DNA from: Acidobacteriota bacterium | GTDB taxonomy: Bacteria; Acidobacteriota; Vicinamibacteria; Vicinamibacterales; UBA823 | Assembly (NCBI GenBank): GCA_002730525.1 | Contig: PCAK01000010.1 | Coordinates: 1 to 64,000 of the forward strand | DNA length: 64,000 nt | Direction of reading: 5' to 3' | Shown here: one piece after another, positions 19,450 through 32,147 of the stretch | Layout: every line of letters starts with the position of its first letter | Numbering within the stretch: the stretch's first letter is position 1 | The notes under the pieces: model-generated | What the model was told of the DNA's origin: nothing | Seen by the model: only the letters and a program-made list of their open reading frames with translations | Databases searched by the model: none | Program-made: the position numbers and the translations under genes

Positions 19450-20054
19450 CGCTCGACCACCGGTGACGAGTCGGGCGCGGCGGCCGTGAAGAGCCGCTGC
19501 ACCCGCCGGATCGTTGCGCCTTGCTCGAGCCCGGCCGCACTCCGCGTCGTCAGGGCGTGTACGAGATAGCCGTCGGCGTCGGCGTCCAGGGTCACCGTGC
19601 CGGGTGTCAGCGTGATGGAATTGGTCAGCGTCAGCCGGGCCAGCGTATGCGGCGCCGGGACATCGAGCCGGACCAGGCACGGATCGATCGGCAGCCGTGG
19701 ATGCAGCACGATGCCGACGACGTGCAGATTGGCCCGCACGACTTGACCCGCCAGCCAGGGGAGATAGGTCAGAAACCGGATCCAGGAGACGCCGGCCAGC
19801 GGGTGCGCCACGGAAGGGCCGACGGCCGGCGGCAGGCGCAACAGCCGTCCGGTGGTCGCCGCGACGGTCACGGCACACGCGGCGCCGACGAGCAGATGGA
19901 AGGGATCGAACTCGCCCGACAGGATGAGCCAGAAGGCGAACAGGACACCGGTGAACGGCAGGTTGCGGACGACGTCACGCCACCCCCCGCCGGTCTGCGG
20001 TGGGCGTGCCTCGCGTTCGATCCCCGAATCGCCGGTCGGGGTCTGAACTCGCAT
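19446..20054 (-). CDS. mnhE: Na+/H+ antiporter subunit E; first gene of the antiporter operon
   Basis: A 202-aa protein. After a ~30-residue polar N-terminus, two or three membrane helices follow, with FWLILSGEFDPFHLLVGAACA matching the MnhE start. The cytoplasmic domain ends in the typical LTLTPGTVTLDADADGYLVHAL pattern. It is the first of eleven minus-strand genes reaching 12592, so the operon promoter should lie just above 20054. The ATG at 20054 is preferred over a TTG three bases earlier. Confidence 0.9.
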   Translation of the reverse strand: MRVQTPTGDSGIEREARPPQTGGGWRDVVRNLPFTGVLFAFWLILSGEFDPFHLLVGAACAVTVAATTGRLLRLPPAVGPSVAHPLAGVSWIRFLTYLPWLAGQVVRANLHVVGIVLHPRLPIDPCLVRLDVPAPHTLARLTLTNSITLTPGTVTLDADADGYLVHALTTRSAAGLEQGATIRRVQRLFTAAAPDSSPVVER

Positions 20055-20121
20055 CAAGTCTGCCGTCGGAAAGGTCCCGCGCGGAGCGCTGTGGGGAAAT
20101 CGTCCGGGCGACGTGAGGGTC

Positions 20122-20149
20122 GGCGCGGCGCCCCACTGGGCGCCGCGCC
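20122..20149. terminator. 12-bp perfect stem between the lipoprotein gene and mnhE
   Basis: Bases 20122-20133 and 20138-20149 are perfect inverted repeats with a CACT loop. It lies just after the lipoprotein stop and before the mnhE start, both leftward, which suits a terminator insulating the antiporter operon. There is no T-run on the downstream side. Confidence 0.5.
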
Positions 20150-20192
20150 CGTGAATCGAGAACGTCGAAGGCCGCTGGCGCAGCCGCGTGCC

Positions 20193-20906
20193 CTAGCCGA
20201 CCTCGTCGACGGCCGTGATGATCCAACGCCCATCCAACGGCGTACCGTCGTCGCCCGTAAGCTGAGCCTGCTCGAGCGTGACCTCGAGGGTCTGCTCGAC
20301 GTCCTGCTCGTCGGGCGTCCGCACCTGGGCGAGGATCCGCACGGTGAACGACGCAATCTCCCCTTCGTACAACGTGACGTCGATCGGCTCGGCCGGGCTG
20401 AACGTGCTTCCCTCCGCGACGACCCGCGCCTCGTTCAGCGCCGCACGGGCATCCGACACGGTCCGGGCGTGCTCGGCCATTTCCGTCCGCCACTGCGTCC
20501 AGGCCTCCTGGATATCCCGATCGGCGCGTCGGCTCGGTTCCTCGCCCTCACTCTCGGCTTCGAGCACCCGCTCGATCGCCTCCAGGTTCTCGTCCTGATA
20601 CGCCTGCTTCCGATCGGAGAACTCCTGATCGGTCGCCTCGGCCTCCATGAGGGCCTGGCCGAGCGAGCGGGCCCGCATCGGCCGGCGCGCCTGCTCGGAG
20701 ATCGTTTCGATGTCGAAGCTCTGCACAATGCCCCGATCGGTCGGGGCGAACGAGACCATCGAGATGTTGGCGAGGGTCGTGTTGTCGCGCATCCGCGACG
20801 CGCGGAAGAATTGTGAAATCAGCTGCTCCTCAGGTGTACTCGAGCATCCGGCAACCGTCGCCGCCAGGATGAAGAGTGCCGCCGCCGTGAGTCGTGGCCG
20901 ATGCAT
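20193..20906 (-). CDS. Lipoprotein of unknown function
   Basis: A 237-aa protein with a short basic start, a hydrophobic stretch and lipobox VAGC (Cys21), so it is likely exported and lipid-anchored. The mature part begins with a helical, acidic region (about residues 90-145) and ends in a beta-rich domain (EIASFTVRILAQVRTP..., DGRWIITAVDEVG). I recognise no catalytic motif. It follows gyrA on the same strand by about 80 bp but has no evident functional tie to it. Confidence 0.8.
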   Translation of the reverse strand: MHRPRLTAAALFILAATVAGCSSTPEEQLISQFFRASRMRDNTTLANISMVSFAPTDRGIVQSFDIETISEQARRPMRARSLGQALMEAEATDQEFSDRKQAYQDENLEAIERVLEAESEGEEPSRRADRDIQEAWTQWRTEMAEHARTVSDARAALNEARVVAEGSTFSPAEPIDVTLYEGEIASFTVRILAQVRTPDEQDVEQTLEVTLEQAQLTGDDGTPLDGRWIITAVDEVG

Positions 20907-20987
20907 ATCGTCAGCCTCCTTCAGATGACTGCCTGTTCTCGCTTCACGAGTCTCGTGGCCGCGGCGCTCTGGCCGCCGCCAACGAGC

Positions 20988-23471
20988 CTACCCCTCTTCT
21001 TCGCCACTGTCGCCCGCGTCGTCGTCCACCTGCTCGGCCAGCCGAGCGATCGACACGACGCGGTCGCCGTCTTCCATCTCGATGAGCCTAACACCCTGCG
21101 TCGCCCGTCCGATGGCCCGGATGCTCCAGGTCAACATCCGGAGGATCTTGCCCTGTTGGGTGATCAACATCAACTCGTCCTCGCCGCGGACATGCGCGAC
21201 GCCGACCACCTGGCCGTTCCGCCCGCTACTCTGGATGTTAATAATACCCACTCCACCCCGGGTCTGCACCCTATATTCGGCCAATTCTGTCCGTTTTCCG
21301 TAGCCGTTTTCGCAGACCGTCATCAGCGCCCCGCCCGGCCGCACATCGGTCATGGCCACGACCTCGTCACCCTCCCGCAGCGAGATGCCCCGCACCCCGG
21401 CGGCCGTCCGGCCCATCGGCCGGACGTCGCTCTCGGCGAACCGGATGGCCATCCCGTTCCGGGTGCCCAGGAAGAGTTCCCCGGCGCCATCGGTCGGCTC
21501 CACGGCAATGACGGCGTCGTCGGTCCCCACGGCCTGCGCAATGATGCCGCCGGCTCGAGGATGCCGGAAGGCCCTGACATCGGTCTTCTTGACGACGCCG
21601 CGCCGCGTGCCCATCACCAGGAACCGCTCGCCGTCGGCCTCGGGCCACTCCCGCACGGCGACCAGCGCTGCGATGCGCTCGCCCGCCGACATCGACACGA
21701 GGTTCGCGATCGACTTGCCCTTGCCGGACGGGCCGACGTCGGGAATCTCGTGCACCTTCAGCCAGTAGACCCGGCCGCGGTCCGAGAAGATGAGGATGTA
21801 GGCGTGGGTCGACGCCACGAACAGCTGCGAAATGAAATCCTCATCGCGCATCCGCATCCCGATTCGACCCTTCCCGCCTCGGCGCTGGTTCCGGTAGGTC
21901 GTGATGGCGGTGCGTTTGATGTACCCCGTGTTCGTGACAGTGATCGCCATGTCTTCTTCGACGATCAGGTCCTCGATGCTCAACTCGCCGGTCTCGTCGA
22001 CGATCTCCGTTCGCCGGTCGTCACCGAACTTCTCCCGAACGGCCCGCAGTTCGCCGAGCACGATCTCGAGCAGCAGGCTGTCGCTGCCCAGCACGGCACG
22101 AAGCCGTTCGATCGTCTTCACCAACTCGGCCATCTCGTCGACGATCTTCTGCCGCTCCAGCCCGGTGAGCCGTTGGAGCTGCATGTCCAGAATGGCCTGG
22201 GCCTGGATCTGCGTCAGCGAGAACTCCGACATCAGACCGGTCCGCGCCTCGGCCGGAGACTTCGATCCACGAATCAGCTTGATGACGGCGTCGAGATGGT
22301 CGAGCGCGACCTTCAATCCTTCGAGGATGTGGGCGCGCGCCAGCGCCTTGCGCAGATCGAACTCGCTGCGGCGCCGCACGACTTCCCGCCGGAACTCGAG
22401 GAACTGGTCGAGCACGTCGGCCAGCGTCAGGACACGCGGGCGACCGCCGACGATGGCCAGCATGATCACGCCGAACGTGGTCTGGAGCGGCGTGTGCTTG
22501 TAGAGCTTGTTCAGCACGACCTCCGGCACCTCGCCCCGCTTCAACTCGATGACGACACGCATCCCGTCGCGATCCGACTCGTCGCGCAGATCCGAGATCC
22601 CCTCGATCGTCTTCTCACGCGCCAGCTCCGCGATCTTCTCGAGGAGTCGGGCTTTGTTGACCTGATACGGAATCTCGCTGACGACGATCGAGACCCGGTC
22701 GCTCTTCGGCGCCGGCTCGATGCTCGTCTTGGCCCGCATCAGGATCGAGCCGCGACCGGTCTGGTAGGCCGATCGGATGCCGCGGCGGCCGACGATATAG
22801 CCACCGGTCGGAAAGTCGGGGCCGGAAATCAGATCGAGTAGGTGAGCCAGCTTCGCGTCGGCGCTCTCGCCGGGGTGCTCAGCCAGCCAGATCAGCCCAT
22901 CGACGACTTCGCGCAGGTTGTGCGGCGGGATGTTCGTCGCCATCCCGACCGCGATGCCGGCCGACCCGTTGACGAGCAGGTTCGGGAACGGCGCCGGCAG
23001 GACGGTGGGCTCCTCGGTGGTCTCGTCGTAGTTGGGCACGAAATCGACGGTCTCCTTGTCGAGATCGGCCATCAATTGCTCGGCCAGCGCGCGCAGCCGG
23101 GCTTCGGTGTACCGCATCGCCGCCGGTGGATCGCCGTCGATCGACCCGAAGTTCCCCTGCGAGTCGACCAGCAGGTAGCGCATGTTGAAGTCCTGCGCCA
23201 TCCGCACCAGGGTGTCGTAGATGGAGGCGTCGCCGTGCGGGTGGAAATTGCCCATCACCTCGCCGACGATCTTGGCGCACTTGCGATAGCCCTTGTTGGA
23301 CGCCAGACCCATGCCGCGCATGCCGTACAGTACGCGCCGGTGCGCGGGCTTCAGCCCATCGCGGACGTCGGGTAGCGCGCGGCCGATGATCACGCTCATG
23401 GCGTAATCCATGTACGAGCGCTTCATCTCGTCTTCGATGTTGACGGGGATTTTCGAGTCGGTATCAGTCAT
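20988..23471 (-). CDS. gyrA: DNA gyrase subunit A
   Basis: DNA breakage-reunion subunit of gyrase, which introduces negative supercoils ahead of replication forks (827 aa). It starts with the usual [36 protein letters not shown]. The quinolone-resistance region reads [15 protein letters not shown], so the residue equivalent to E. coli Ser83 is alanine. The C-terminal beta-pinwheel carries GyrA-box-like sequence ([12 protein letters not shown]) and ends in an acidic tail. gyrB is 86 bp upstream on the same strand, giving the usual gyrB-gyrA order near the origin. Confidence 0.97.
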   Translation of the reverse strand: MTDTDSKIPVNIEDEMKRSYMDYAMSVIIGRALPDVRDGLKPAHRRVLYGMRGMGLASNKGYRKCAKIVGEVMGNFHPHGDASIYDTLVRMAQDFNMRYLLVDSQGNFGSIDGDPPAAMRYTEARLRALAEQLMADLDKETVDFVPNYDETTEEPTVLPAPFPNLLVNGSAGIAVGMATNIPPHNLREVVDGLIWLAEHPGESADAKLAHLLDLISGPDFPTGGYIVGRRGIRSAYQTGRGSILMRAKTSIEPAPKSDRVSIVVSEIPYQVNKARLLEKIAELAREKTIEGISDLRDESDRDGMRVVIELKRGEVPEVVLNKLYKHTPLQTTFGVIMLAIVGGRPRVLTLADVLDQFLEFRREVVRRRSEFDLRKALARAHILEGLKVALDHLDAVIKLIRGSKSPAEARTGLMSEFSLTQIQAQAILDMQLQRLTGLERQKIVDEMAELVKTIERLRAVLGSDSLLLEIVLGELRAVREKFGDDRRTEIVDETGELSIEDLIVEEDMAITVTNTGYIKRTAITTYRNQRRGGKGRIGMRMRDEDFISQLFVASTHAYILIFSDRGRVYWLKVHEIPDVGPSGKGKSIANLVSMSAGERIAALVAVREWPEADGERFLVMGTRRGVVKKTDVRAFRHPRAGGIIAQAVGTDDAVIAVEPTDGAGELFLGTRNGMAIRFAESDVRPMGRTAAGVRGISLREGDEVVAMTDVRPGGALMTVCENGYGKRTELAEYRVQTRGGVGIINIQSSGRNGQVVGVAHVRGEDELMLITQQGKILRMLTWSIRAIGRATQGVRLIEMEDGDRVVSIARLAEQVDDDAGDSGEEEG

Positions 23472-23493
23472 GCGAGATCACGTCACCGCGACG

Positions 23494-23512
23494 CCGCGGC
23501 CGCAAGCCGCGG
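23494..23512. repeat. Small hairpin between gyrB and gyrA
   Basis: CCGCGGC (23494-23500) and GCCGCGG (23506-23512) form a 7-bp stem with a CGCAA loop in the 86-bp gyrB-gyrA spacer. It could attenuate or protect the transcript; nothing more can be said. Confidence 0.4.
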
Positions 23513-23557
23513 GCAGTGCGCAGAGCACTGGGCCAGCTGCCGAGTCGCGGGCCTGCG

Positions 23558-27350
<3,793 letters not shown>

Positions 27351-27640
27351 GCTGCTGAAAACCTCATGTTGGATAGCGTCGATCCCGGACGGTTGAGACC
27401 AGTAAGATCTCTACCTAAAAGGAGATCACGAAGTACACAGAATTATATAATAAAGATAAGGTGTGTTGAAAACCCTTTTATTTAAAATTAACCCTTTAAA
27501 CTCAACAAGTTAAACTGTGGAAAAAACCATAAAAGACAGTAATTCCCTGAGTGTTTATTGTGCAGTTTTTTCGGCGCTCAAACGGTGCACGGAAGGCGGC
27601 AGGGTGGCCTGTGGAGAAGTACTGGAAAGCGTTAAAAAAA
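27351..27640. other. Origin region, part 1: AT-rich DNA with DnaA boxes between dnaA and dnaN
   Basis: A strikingly AT-rich stretch (about 27430-27540) in a GC-rich genome, suitable as the duplex-unwinding element. Minus-strand DnaA-box-like 9-mers lie at 27516-27524 (TTTTCCACA) and 27610-27618 (TTCTCCACA), plus one inside the end of dnaA at 27664-27672 (TTATCAACA). The consensus TTATCCACA is known; the assignments are by eye. It resembles the dnaA-dnaN half of the Bacillus-type bipartite origin. Confidence 0.7.
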
Positions 27641-28972
27641 CTACTTAAACGACTGGAGAAAGTTGTTGATAAGGGTGTTGAAGTTGCCGTCCTGCTTCCG
27701 CATCCCCTCGATCTTTCGGATCGAATGAATCACGGTCGAGTGATGCTTACCACCGAAACTGCGACCAATCTCCGGCAGCGATGCGCTGGTGAGTGACTTG
27801 CAGAGATACATCGCAATCTGGCGGGGGCCCGAAATAGACTTCGAACTATTACGGGACTTAAGGTCGCTCGGCTTCAACTGATAGTAGTCCGCTACCGCTT
27901 TCTGAACAATCTCGATCGTGACGGCGCGGTCGTCGTGCGCAAGGACGTTCTTAAGCACATCCTGCGCGAGCGGTAGTGAGATTTCACGGCCGGTGAGAGA
28001 CGCATACGCGATCAACCGGATGAGCGAACCCTCGAGTTCACGAATATTAGACTTGATCTTACCGGCGATGTAGATCGCCACGTTGTCCGGTAGTGGGACC
28101 GCTTCCACCTCGGCTTTCTTCCTGAGAATGGCGACCTTGGTCTCGAGGTCGGGTGGTTGAATATCGGCGATTAGTCCCCATTCGAACCGCGATCTTAAGC
28201 GTTCCTCCAGCGAAGGAATCTCGTGGGGTGGGCAGTCGCTGCTGATCACGATCTGCTTCTGGAGGTCGTGAAGGGAGTTAAACGTATGAAAAAACTCGGT
28301 TTGCGTCCCTTCCTTCCCGGCCAGAAACTGGATGTCGTCGACTAGTAGGATATCGACGCTGCGGTAACGCTCGCGAAAATCGAGAATCCGGTCGAACCGC
28401 ACGGCGTTGATCATCTCGTTCATGAAGCGCTCCGACGAGATGTAGGTGAGCTTCAAGGTCGGATCGTGCTCGACGAGGTACTGCCCGATCGCGTGCATGA
28501 GATGGGTCTTCCCGAGCCCGACCCCCCCATAAATGTAGAGCGGGTTGTACGACCGGGAGGGGGCTTCGGCCACTGCGCGGCAGGCCGCGTGCGCGAACTG
28601 GTTGGACGACCCGACGATGAAGGTGCCGAAAGAATAGCGCGGGTTCAGGCCAGGGGGCGACGGGTGTGGCGTGGTGCTGGCCGTCGCGGGAGCGGCGGGC
28701 TCGGGCGCCGGCCCAACGGCCGTCGTTTCGTCAGGACCGGCCACGAACGAGACCGCGGTCCCCGGCCGATCGACTTCCACTAGTGCTTCAGCGATGACGC
28801 CGGCGTAATGCTTCGTCAGCCAGTCCCGGAAGAGCGTGTTCGGCACCTTCACGCGGATCGTCTCGCCGACGTCGTCGACGAACACCGTGGGCTTGAACCA
28901 GGTGTAGAAACTGTGGCGATTAACCTTGGTTGCGATCCGTCCTAGGACGCGATCCCAAACGCTGCTGCTCAT
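27641..28972 (-). CDS. dnaA: Chromosomal replication initiator protein
   Basis: AAA+ initiator that binds DnaA boxes and melts the origin (443 aa). Domain I is at the N-terminus (VWDRVLGRIATKVNRHSFYTWFKPT), followed by a proline/alanine linker. Domain III begins NPRYSFGTFIVGSSNQFAHAA, with Walker A GGVGLGKTHLMHAI and Walker B ILLVDDIQFLAGKEGTQ. Domain IV has the DNA-binding signature region GPRQIAMYLCKSLTSASLPEIGRSFGGKHHSTVIHSIRKIE. Genes diverge on its two sides, as expected at a bidirectional origin. Confidence 0.97.
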   Translation of the reverse strand: MSSSVWDRVLGRIATKVNRHSFYTWFKPTVFVDDVGETIRVKVPNTLFRDWLTKHYAGVIAEALVEVDRPGTAVSFVAGPDETTAVGPAPEPAAPATASTTPHPSPPGLNPRYSFGTFIVGSSNQFAHAACRAVAEAPSRSYNPLYIYGGVGLGKTHLMHAIGQYLVEHDPTLKLTYISSERFMNEMINAVRFDRILDFRERYRSVDILLVDDIQFLAGKEGTQTEFFHTFNSLHDLQKQIVISSDCPPHEIPSLEERLRSRFEWGLIADIQPPDLETKVAILRKKAEVEAVPLPDNVAIYIAGKIKSNIRELEGSLIRLIAYASLTGREISLPLAQDVLKNVLAHDDRAVTIEIVQKAVADYYQLKPSDLKSRNSSKSISGPRQIAMYLCKSLTSASLPEIGRSFGGKHHSTVIHSIRKIEGMRKQDGNFNTLINNFLQSFK

Positions 28973-29466
28973 ACCTGACTACCCAACCGACCCACCGGAC
29001 CGCCGACCGCGGGCAGAGCGCGCCCCTGAGTCGGTGTTCGTTCGCGCGTTCGACGCGACGACGGATCAACGCAGCCGCACCGGTCGAACGCAAGCGCATC
29101 CGAATCCGAGACCGCGCCGGCGCTCCGGCGAGCAGTGGCTTTCGAAAACCTCAAGGAACGCAGTGTTTTTTCCACAAATCTTTCCACAGGTGTGGAAACT
29201 TGAAGATCGTTTAACTCGTAACTCGCTGAGAACGTTGATCTTAACATGTGGCTAATCCTCGGCCCACGGGCGCGCCCGTGGGCGCCCCTGCCATGGCCGC
29301 AGACCGGTGATTCTGACACCAATCGGCCGGAACGAAACGTCGTGAAGTATTTCACAAGCAGTGCGGCCGACGTCGCACCCGGCAAGACCGATCCGGGCAG
29401 GTCGTGGGCAGCGCCTTGATCGGTCTGGCAAGCCCGTCGAACGACGAGTCGCGCCATGGTCTATCA
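28973..29466. other. Origin region, part 2: intergenic DNA between dnaA and rpmH with a DnaA-box cluster
   Basis: About 490 bp with no gene, at the point where transcription diverges (dnaA leftward, rpmH rightward). Three box-like 9-mers lie within 32 bp: 29168-29176 (TTTTCCACA), 29180-29188 (CTTTCCACA) and, on the minus strand, 29191-29199 (GTTTCCACA). They would serve the origin, dnaA autoregulation or both. A 20-bp palindrome lies ~65 bp further right. The first ~170 bp next to dnaA is GC-rich and otherwise featureless. Confidence 0.7.
29263..29282. repeat. Perfect 20-bp palindrome in the origin region
   Basis: CCCACGGGCG (29263-29272) is followed directly by its reverse complement CGCCCGTGGG (29273-29282). 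With no loop it is more like a dimeric protein-binding site than a terminator. It sits between the DnaA-box cluster and the rpmH promoter. Confidence 0.6.
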
Positions 29467-29496
29467 TTGACACTTATCGATCGGCTCCACTACCAT
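29467..29496 (+). promoter_or_regulatory. Predicted sigma-70-type promoter of rpmH-rnpA
   Basis: A perfect -35 TTGACA (29467-29472), an 18-bp spacer and a -10 TACCAT (29491-29496) lie about 48 bp before the rpmH ATG. This suits the strong, constitutive expression expected for a ribosomal protein gene. Confidence 0.6.
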
Positions 29497-29544
29497 TGAA
29501 GTTTCTCGACATCGAGGTTTGCGCTGTCGAGAGACGAGAGATCG

Positions 29545-29682
29545 ATGAAGCGCACATTCCAACCGAACCGTCGGCACCGTCGGCGCACCCACGGGTTTCT
29601 CGTGCGGATGAGCACGAAAGCCGGACGCCGGATCCTGAAACGCCGCCGCGCCAAGGGCCGGAAGCGGCTGGCCGCTTCCTGA
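29545..29682 (+). CDS. rpmH: 50S ribosomal protein L34
   Basis: A 45-aa, very basic protein of the large ribosomal subunit. It begins [22 protein letters not shown] and continues [20 protein letters not shown], the full L34 pattern. A GAGAG-containing stretch precedes the ATG. It is overlapped in another frame by a longer spurious ORF that leads into rnpA. It is the first gene of the rightward origin-proximal operon rpmH-rnpA-yidD-yidC. Confidence 0.97.
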   Translation: MKRTFQPNRRHRRRTHGFLVRMSTKAGRRILKRRRAKGRKRLAAS

Positions 29683-29759
29683 CGACCGCGATTCCTTTCA
29701 CGAGCGACCGAGCCGCCGCTGGCGATCAGCGTTGTGGCCTGCCGGTGGCGCCGGAGTCG

Positions 29760-30107
29760 ATGGTGGCGCAGACGCTGCGACGCGACGAGCGGATACGGCG
29801 ACGACCGGAGTACCAGCGGCTTCACGCCAAAGGCGTCCGGACGCACGGCCGGTATCTGACCCTGCTCATTCTGCCCAACGACTTGCCGATGAACCGGTTG
29901 GGGATCGTGGCGTCCCGGCGACTCGGCGGGGCCACCCTGCGGAATCGCGCGAAGCGGCTCGCACGCGAATTGTTCAGGCGAGCGAAGACAGGTGCCGGAC
30001 TGGACGTGGTCGTGCTGCCACGCCGCGCGTTCCTCGACACGGACTTCGAGAGCCTGGAAGCAGACTACCGCTCGACCCTGTCGCGCCACCGACGTCGGAC
30101 ACGATAA
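29760..30107 (+). CDS. rnpA: Ribonuclease P protein component
   Basis: Protein subunit of RNase P, which matures the 5' ends of tRNAs (115 aa, normal length). The RNA-binding signature RNRAKRLARELFRRAK is in the middle of the protein (RNxxKRxxRExFR pattern), preceded by NRLGIVASRRLGGATLRN. The frame is open for 133 codons further upstream, overlapping rpmH. The ATG at 29760 gives the right size, starting MVAQTLRRDERIRRRPEYQRL. It is followed 4 bp later by yidD. Confidence 0.95.
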   Translation: MVAQTLRRDERIRRRPEYQRLHAKGVRTHGRYLTLLILPNDLPMNRLGIVASRRLGGATLRNRAKRLARELFRRAKTGAGLDVVVLPRRAFLDTDFESLEADYRSTLSRHRRRTR

Positions 30108-30111
30108 CGAG

Positions 30112-30363
30112 ATGGTTAATCGCGCGCTCACGGCGGTACTCCTCGGCCTGATCAAGACGTACAAGCTGCTGCTGTCGCCGCTGTTCGCCGGCGCCTGTCG
30201 CTTCACCCCGTCGTGCTCGACCTACGCGGCTGAGGCGCTGAGGCGCCACGGGCCGTGGCGGGGCTCGTGGCTGACCGTGAGCCGACTGGTGCGGTGTCAA
30301 CCCTTCGCATCCGCCGGGCACGACCCGGTGCCGGCGCGACCCGCGGGCTGTGTCCGAGCCTGA
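30112..30363 (+). CDS. yidD: Membrane protein insertion efficiency factor YidD
   Basis: An 83-aa protein that helps YidC insert inner-membrane proteins. It has an amphipathic N-terminal helix (RALTAVLLGLIKTYKLLLSPLF), then the signature GACRFTPSCSTYAAEALRRHGPWRG with both conserved cysteines, and GHDPVP at the end. It sits between rnpA and yidC as in most bacteria. Confidence 0.95.
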   Translation: MVNRALTAVLLGLIKTYKLLLSPLFAGACRFTPSCSTYAAEALRRHGPWRGSWLTVSRLVRCQPFASAGHDPVPARPAGCVRA

Positions 30364-30374
30364 TCGACGATCGA

Positions 30375-32147
30375 ATGGAAAAGAGAGTTCTCCTCGCGGT
30401 GTTCCTGTCGTTTCTGGTGCTGTTCGTCTACCAGAGCCTGATCGGACCGCCGCCGTCGGAGTCACCCGCCGAAGCCGGGGCGGTGGCGGAGGCCCCGGCC
30501 GCCGAGCCCGCAACACCACCACCGTCCGCAGCCGTGGCGGCCTCGCCGGAGGCTGCGCCCCCGCCCCCGTCCTCGTCCACGACTCCGACCGATGCGGCGC
30601 CGGCCGAATTGACGACGGCAACCCCGATCTCGCCAATCGTTGCCGACCCGACCGAACGGGAGATCGTCGTCGAGACCGATCAGGTCATCGCTACTTTCTC
30701 AACGAGAGGCGGCGTGCTGACGAGTTGGCGACTGAAGGGGTATGCCGAGACGTCGGGCGAATTCAAGGAACTGGTGCCCTCAGGCGCCGAGATGCAGACG
30801 CCGCCGCCGTTCACACTCGAGGCTGACGAGGCGCCGTTGACGGCTCAGTTGGCCAACGCATTGTTCCGACCCAGCGCGTCGTCGCTCGATGTCAGAGCGG
30901 AGCCAAGGTCGCTCGTCTTCGAGTACGAGGACACGAGTGGTCTCTCGACACGGAAGGAGTACCACTTCGATCCCGAGAATCAGCCGTTCGTCGTCCGTTT
31001 CAGTGCGAGCGTGGAGACGGCTGCCGGGCCGGCGAACCCTGCGGTGCGTTGGGGACCTGGTCTCGGGGGCAGCGCGGCGCCCAGTTCCGGATTCGCGTAC
31101 CGTCAGGGGCCGCAGGCAATCTTTTTCATGGACGGCGACGTCTCTCGGCTCGATGCCGCCGACCTCGAGGAGACGCCAGGCTACGACGGGACGTTCGAGT
31201 TCGTTGGCATCGACGATCACTATTTCCTGTCGGCGGCGCTGCCCGACCTCAGCCCGGTCGGTGTCACGTATCAGCCGGTGGTGATAGGCACCGGTGACAC
31301 GCAGATAACGCTGGTCGACTATGTCCTGCGCTTCCCGACACCGTCTGGCGAGACCCGGTTCTACATGGGCCCGAAGGATTTCGACATCCTCGGAGCCATC
31401 GATGACGAACTGGTGCGCGCCGTGCACTTCGGCTTCTTCTCGTGGCTCGTCGTGCCACTGCATCGATCGCTCACCTGGGTGCACAGCTACGTCGGGAACT
31501 GGGGCTGGTCGATCATCATCCTCACGATCATGATCAACGCCGCCATGTTCCCCCTGCGGCACAAGAGCGTCGTGTCGATGCGGAAGATGCAGGAGCTTCA
31601 GCCCGAGATCAAGTCGATCCAGGAGCGCTACAAAGGCCTGAAAGTCACCGATCCCGACAAGCAGAAGATGAATCAGGAGTTGATGGGGCTGTACCGCGAT
31701 CGGGGGGTGAATCCGGCGTCGGGCTGCCTGCCGATGCTCCTGACGATGCCGGTGCTGTTCGCGTTCTACTCGCTGCTGTCGGTCGCGATCGAGATTCGCG
31801 ATGCGCCCTTCATCCTCTGGATTCAGGACCTGTCGCAGCATGATCCGATGTACGTGACGCCGCTGCTGATGGGCGTCACGATGGTCGCGCAGCAGCGCAT
31901 GACGCCGTCGACCGCGGACCCGACGCAGCAGAAGGTGATGATGATGATGCCGATCGTCTTCACGTTCATGTTCTTGTGGGCGCCGAGCGGGCTCGTCCTC
32001 TACTGGTTCTGCAGCAATCTCTGGGGCGTCGGGCAGCAGGTGATGACCAACCGGATCATCGGTCCGCCCAAGGTGCACAGCGTGCGGCCTCCGGCCGAAC
32101 GCCAGGTCAAGAAGCAGAAAAAGAAGAAGAAGGGCGGGGATCGATGA
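30375..32147 (+). CDS. yidC: Membrane protein insertase YidC
   Basis: Oxa1/Alb3-family insertase of the inner membrane (590 aa). It begins MEKRVLLAVFLSFLVLFVYQSL, the first membrane helix. A low-complexity proline/alanine linker (about residues 28-85) and a large periplasmic beta-sandwich domain follow. The conserved insertase core has five helices from about residue 355, including NWGWSIIILTIMINAAMFPL and ASGCLPMLLTMPVLFAFYSLL. It ends in a poly-lysine tail (KKQKKKKKGG) that binds ribosomes in some homologues. The periplasmic domain is a Gram-negative trait. Its stop overlaps the jag start. Confidence 0.96.
   Translation: MEKRVLLAVFLSFLVLFVYQSLIGPPPSESPAEAGAVAEAPAAEPATPPPSAAVAASPEAAPPPPSSSTTPTDAAPAELTTATPISPIVADPTEREIVVETDQVIATFSTRGGVLTSWRLKGYAETSGEFKELVPSGAEMQTPPPFTLEADEAPLTAQLANALFRPSASSLDVRAEPRSLVFEYEDTSGLSTRKEYHFDPENQPFVVRFSASVETAAGPANPAVRWGPGLGGSAAPSSGFAYRQGPQAIFFMDGDVSRLDAADLEETPGYDGTFEFVGIDDHYFLSAALPDLSPVGVTYQPVVIGTGDTQITLVDYVLRFPTPSGETRFYMGPKDFDILGAIDDELVRAVHFGFFSWLVVPLHRSLTWVHSYVGNWGWSIIILTIMINAAMFPLRHKSVVSMRKMQELQPEIKSIQERYKGLKVTDPDKQKMNQELMGLYRDRGVNPASGCLPMLLTMPVLFAFYSLLSVAIEIRDAPFILWIQDLSQHDPMYVTPLLMGVTMVAQQRMTPSTADPTQQKVMMMMPIVFTFMFLWAPSGLVLYWFCSNLWGVGQQVMTNRIIGPPKVHSVRPPAERQVKKQKKKKKGGDR

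Noticed and set aside
20901-22841. A 646-codon plus-strand open frame opposite gyrA
   Set aside because: It mirrors the codon structure of gyrA, has no recognisable domain and starts within the gyrA-lipoprotein spacer. It is a GC-rich shadow frame.
29361-29759. Long N-terminal extension of rnpA
   Set aside because: The frame is open, but it overlaps rpmH in another frame and carries no RnpA-like sequence. The ATG at 29760 gives the normal protein.
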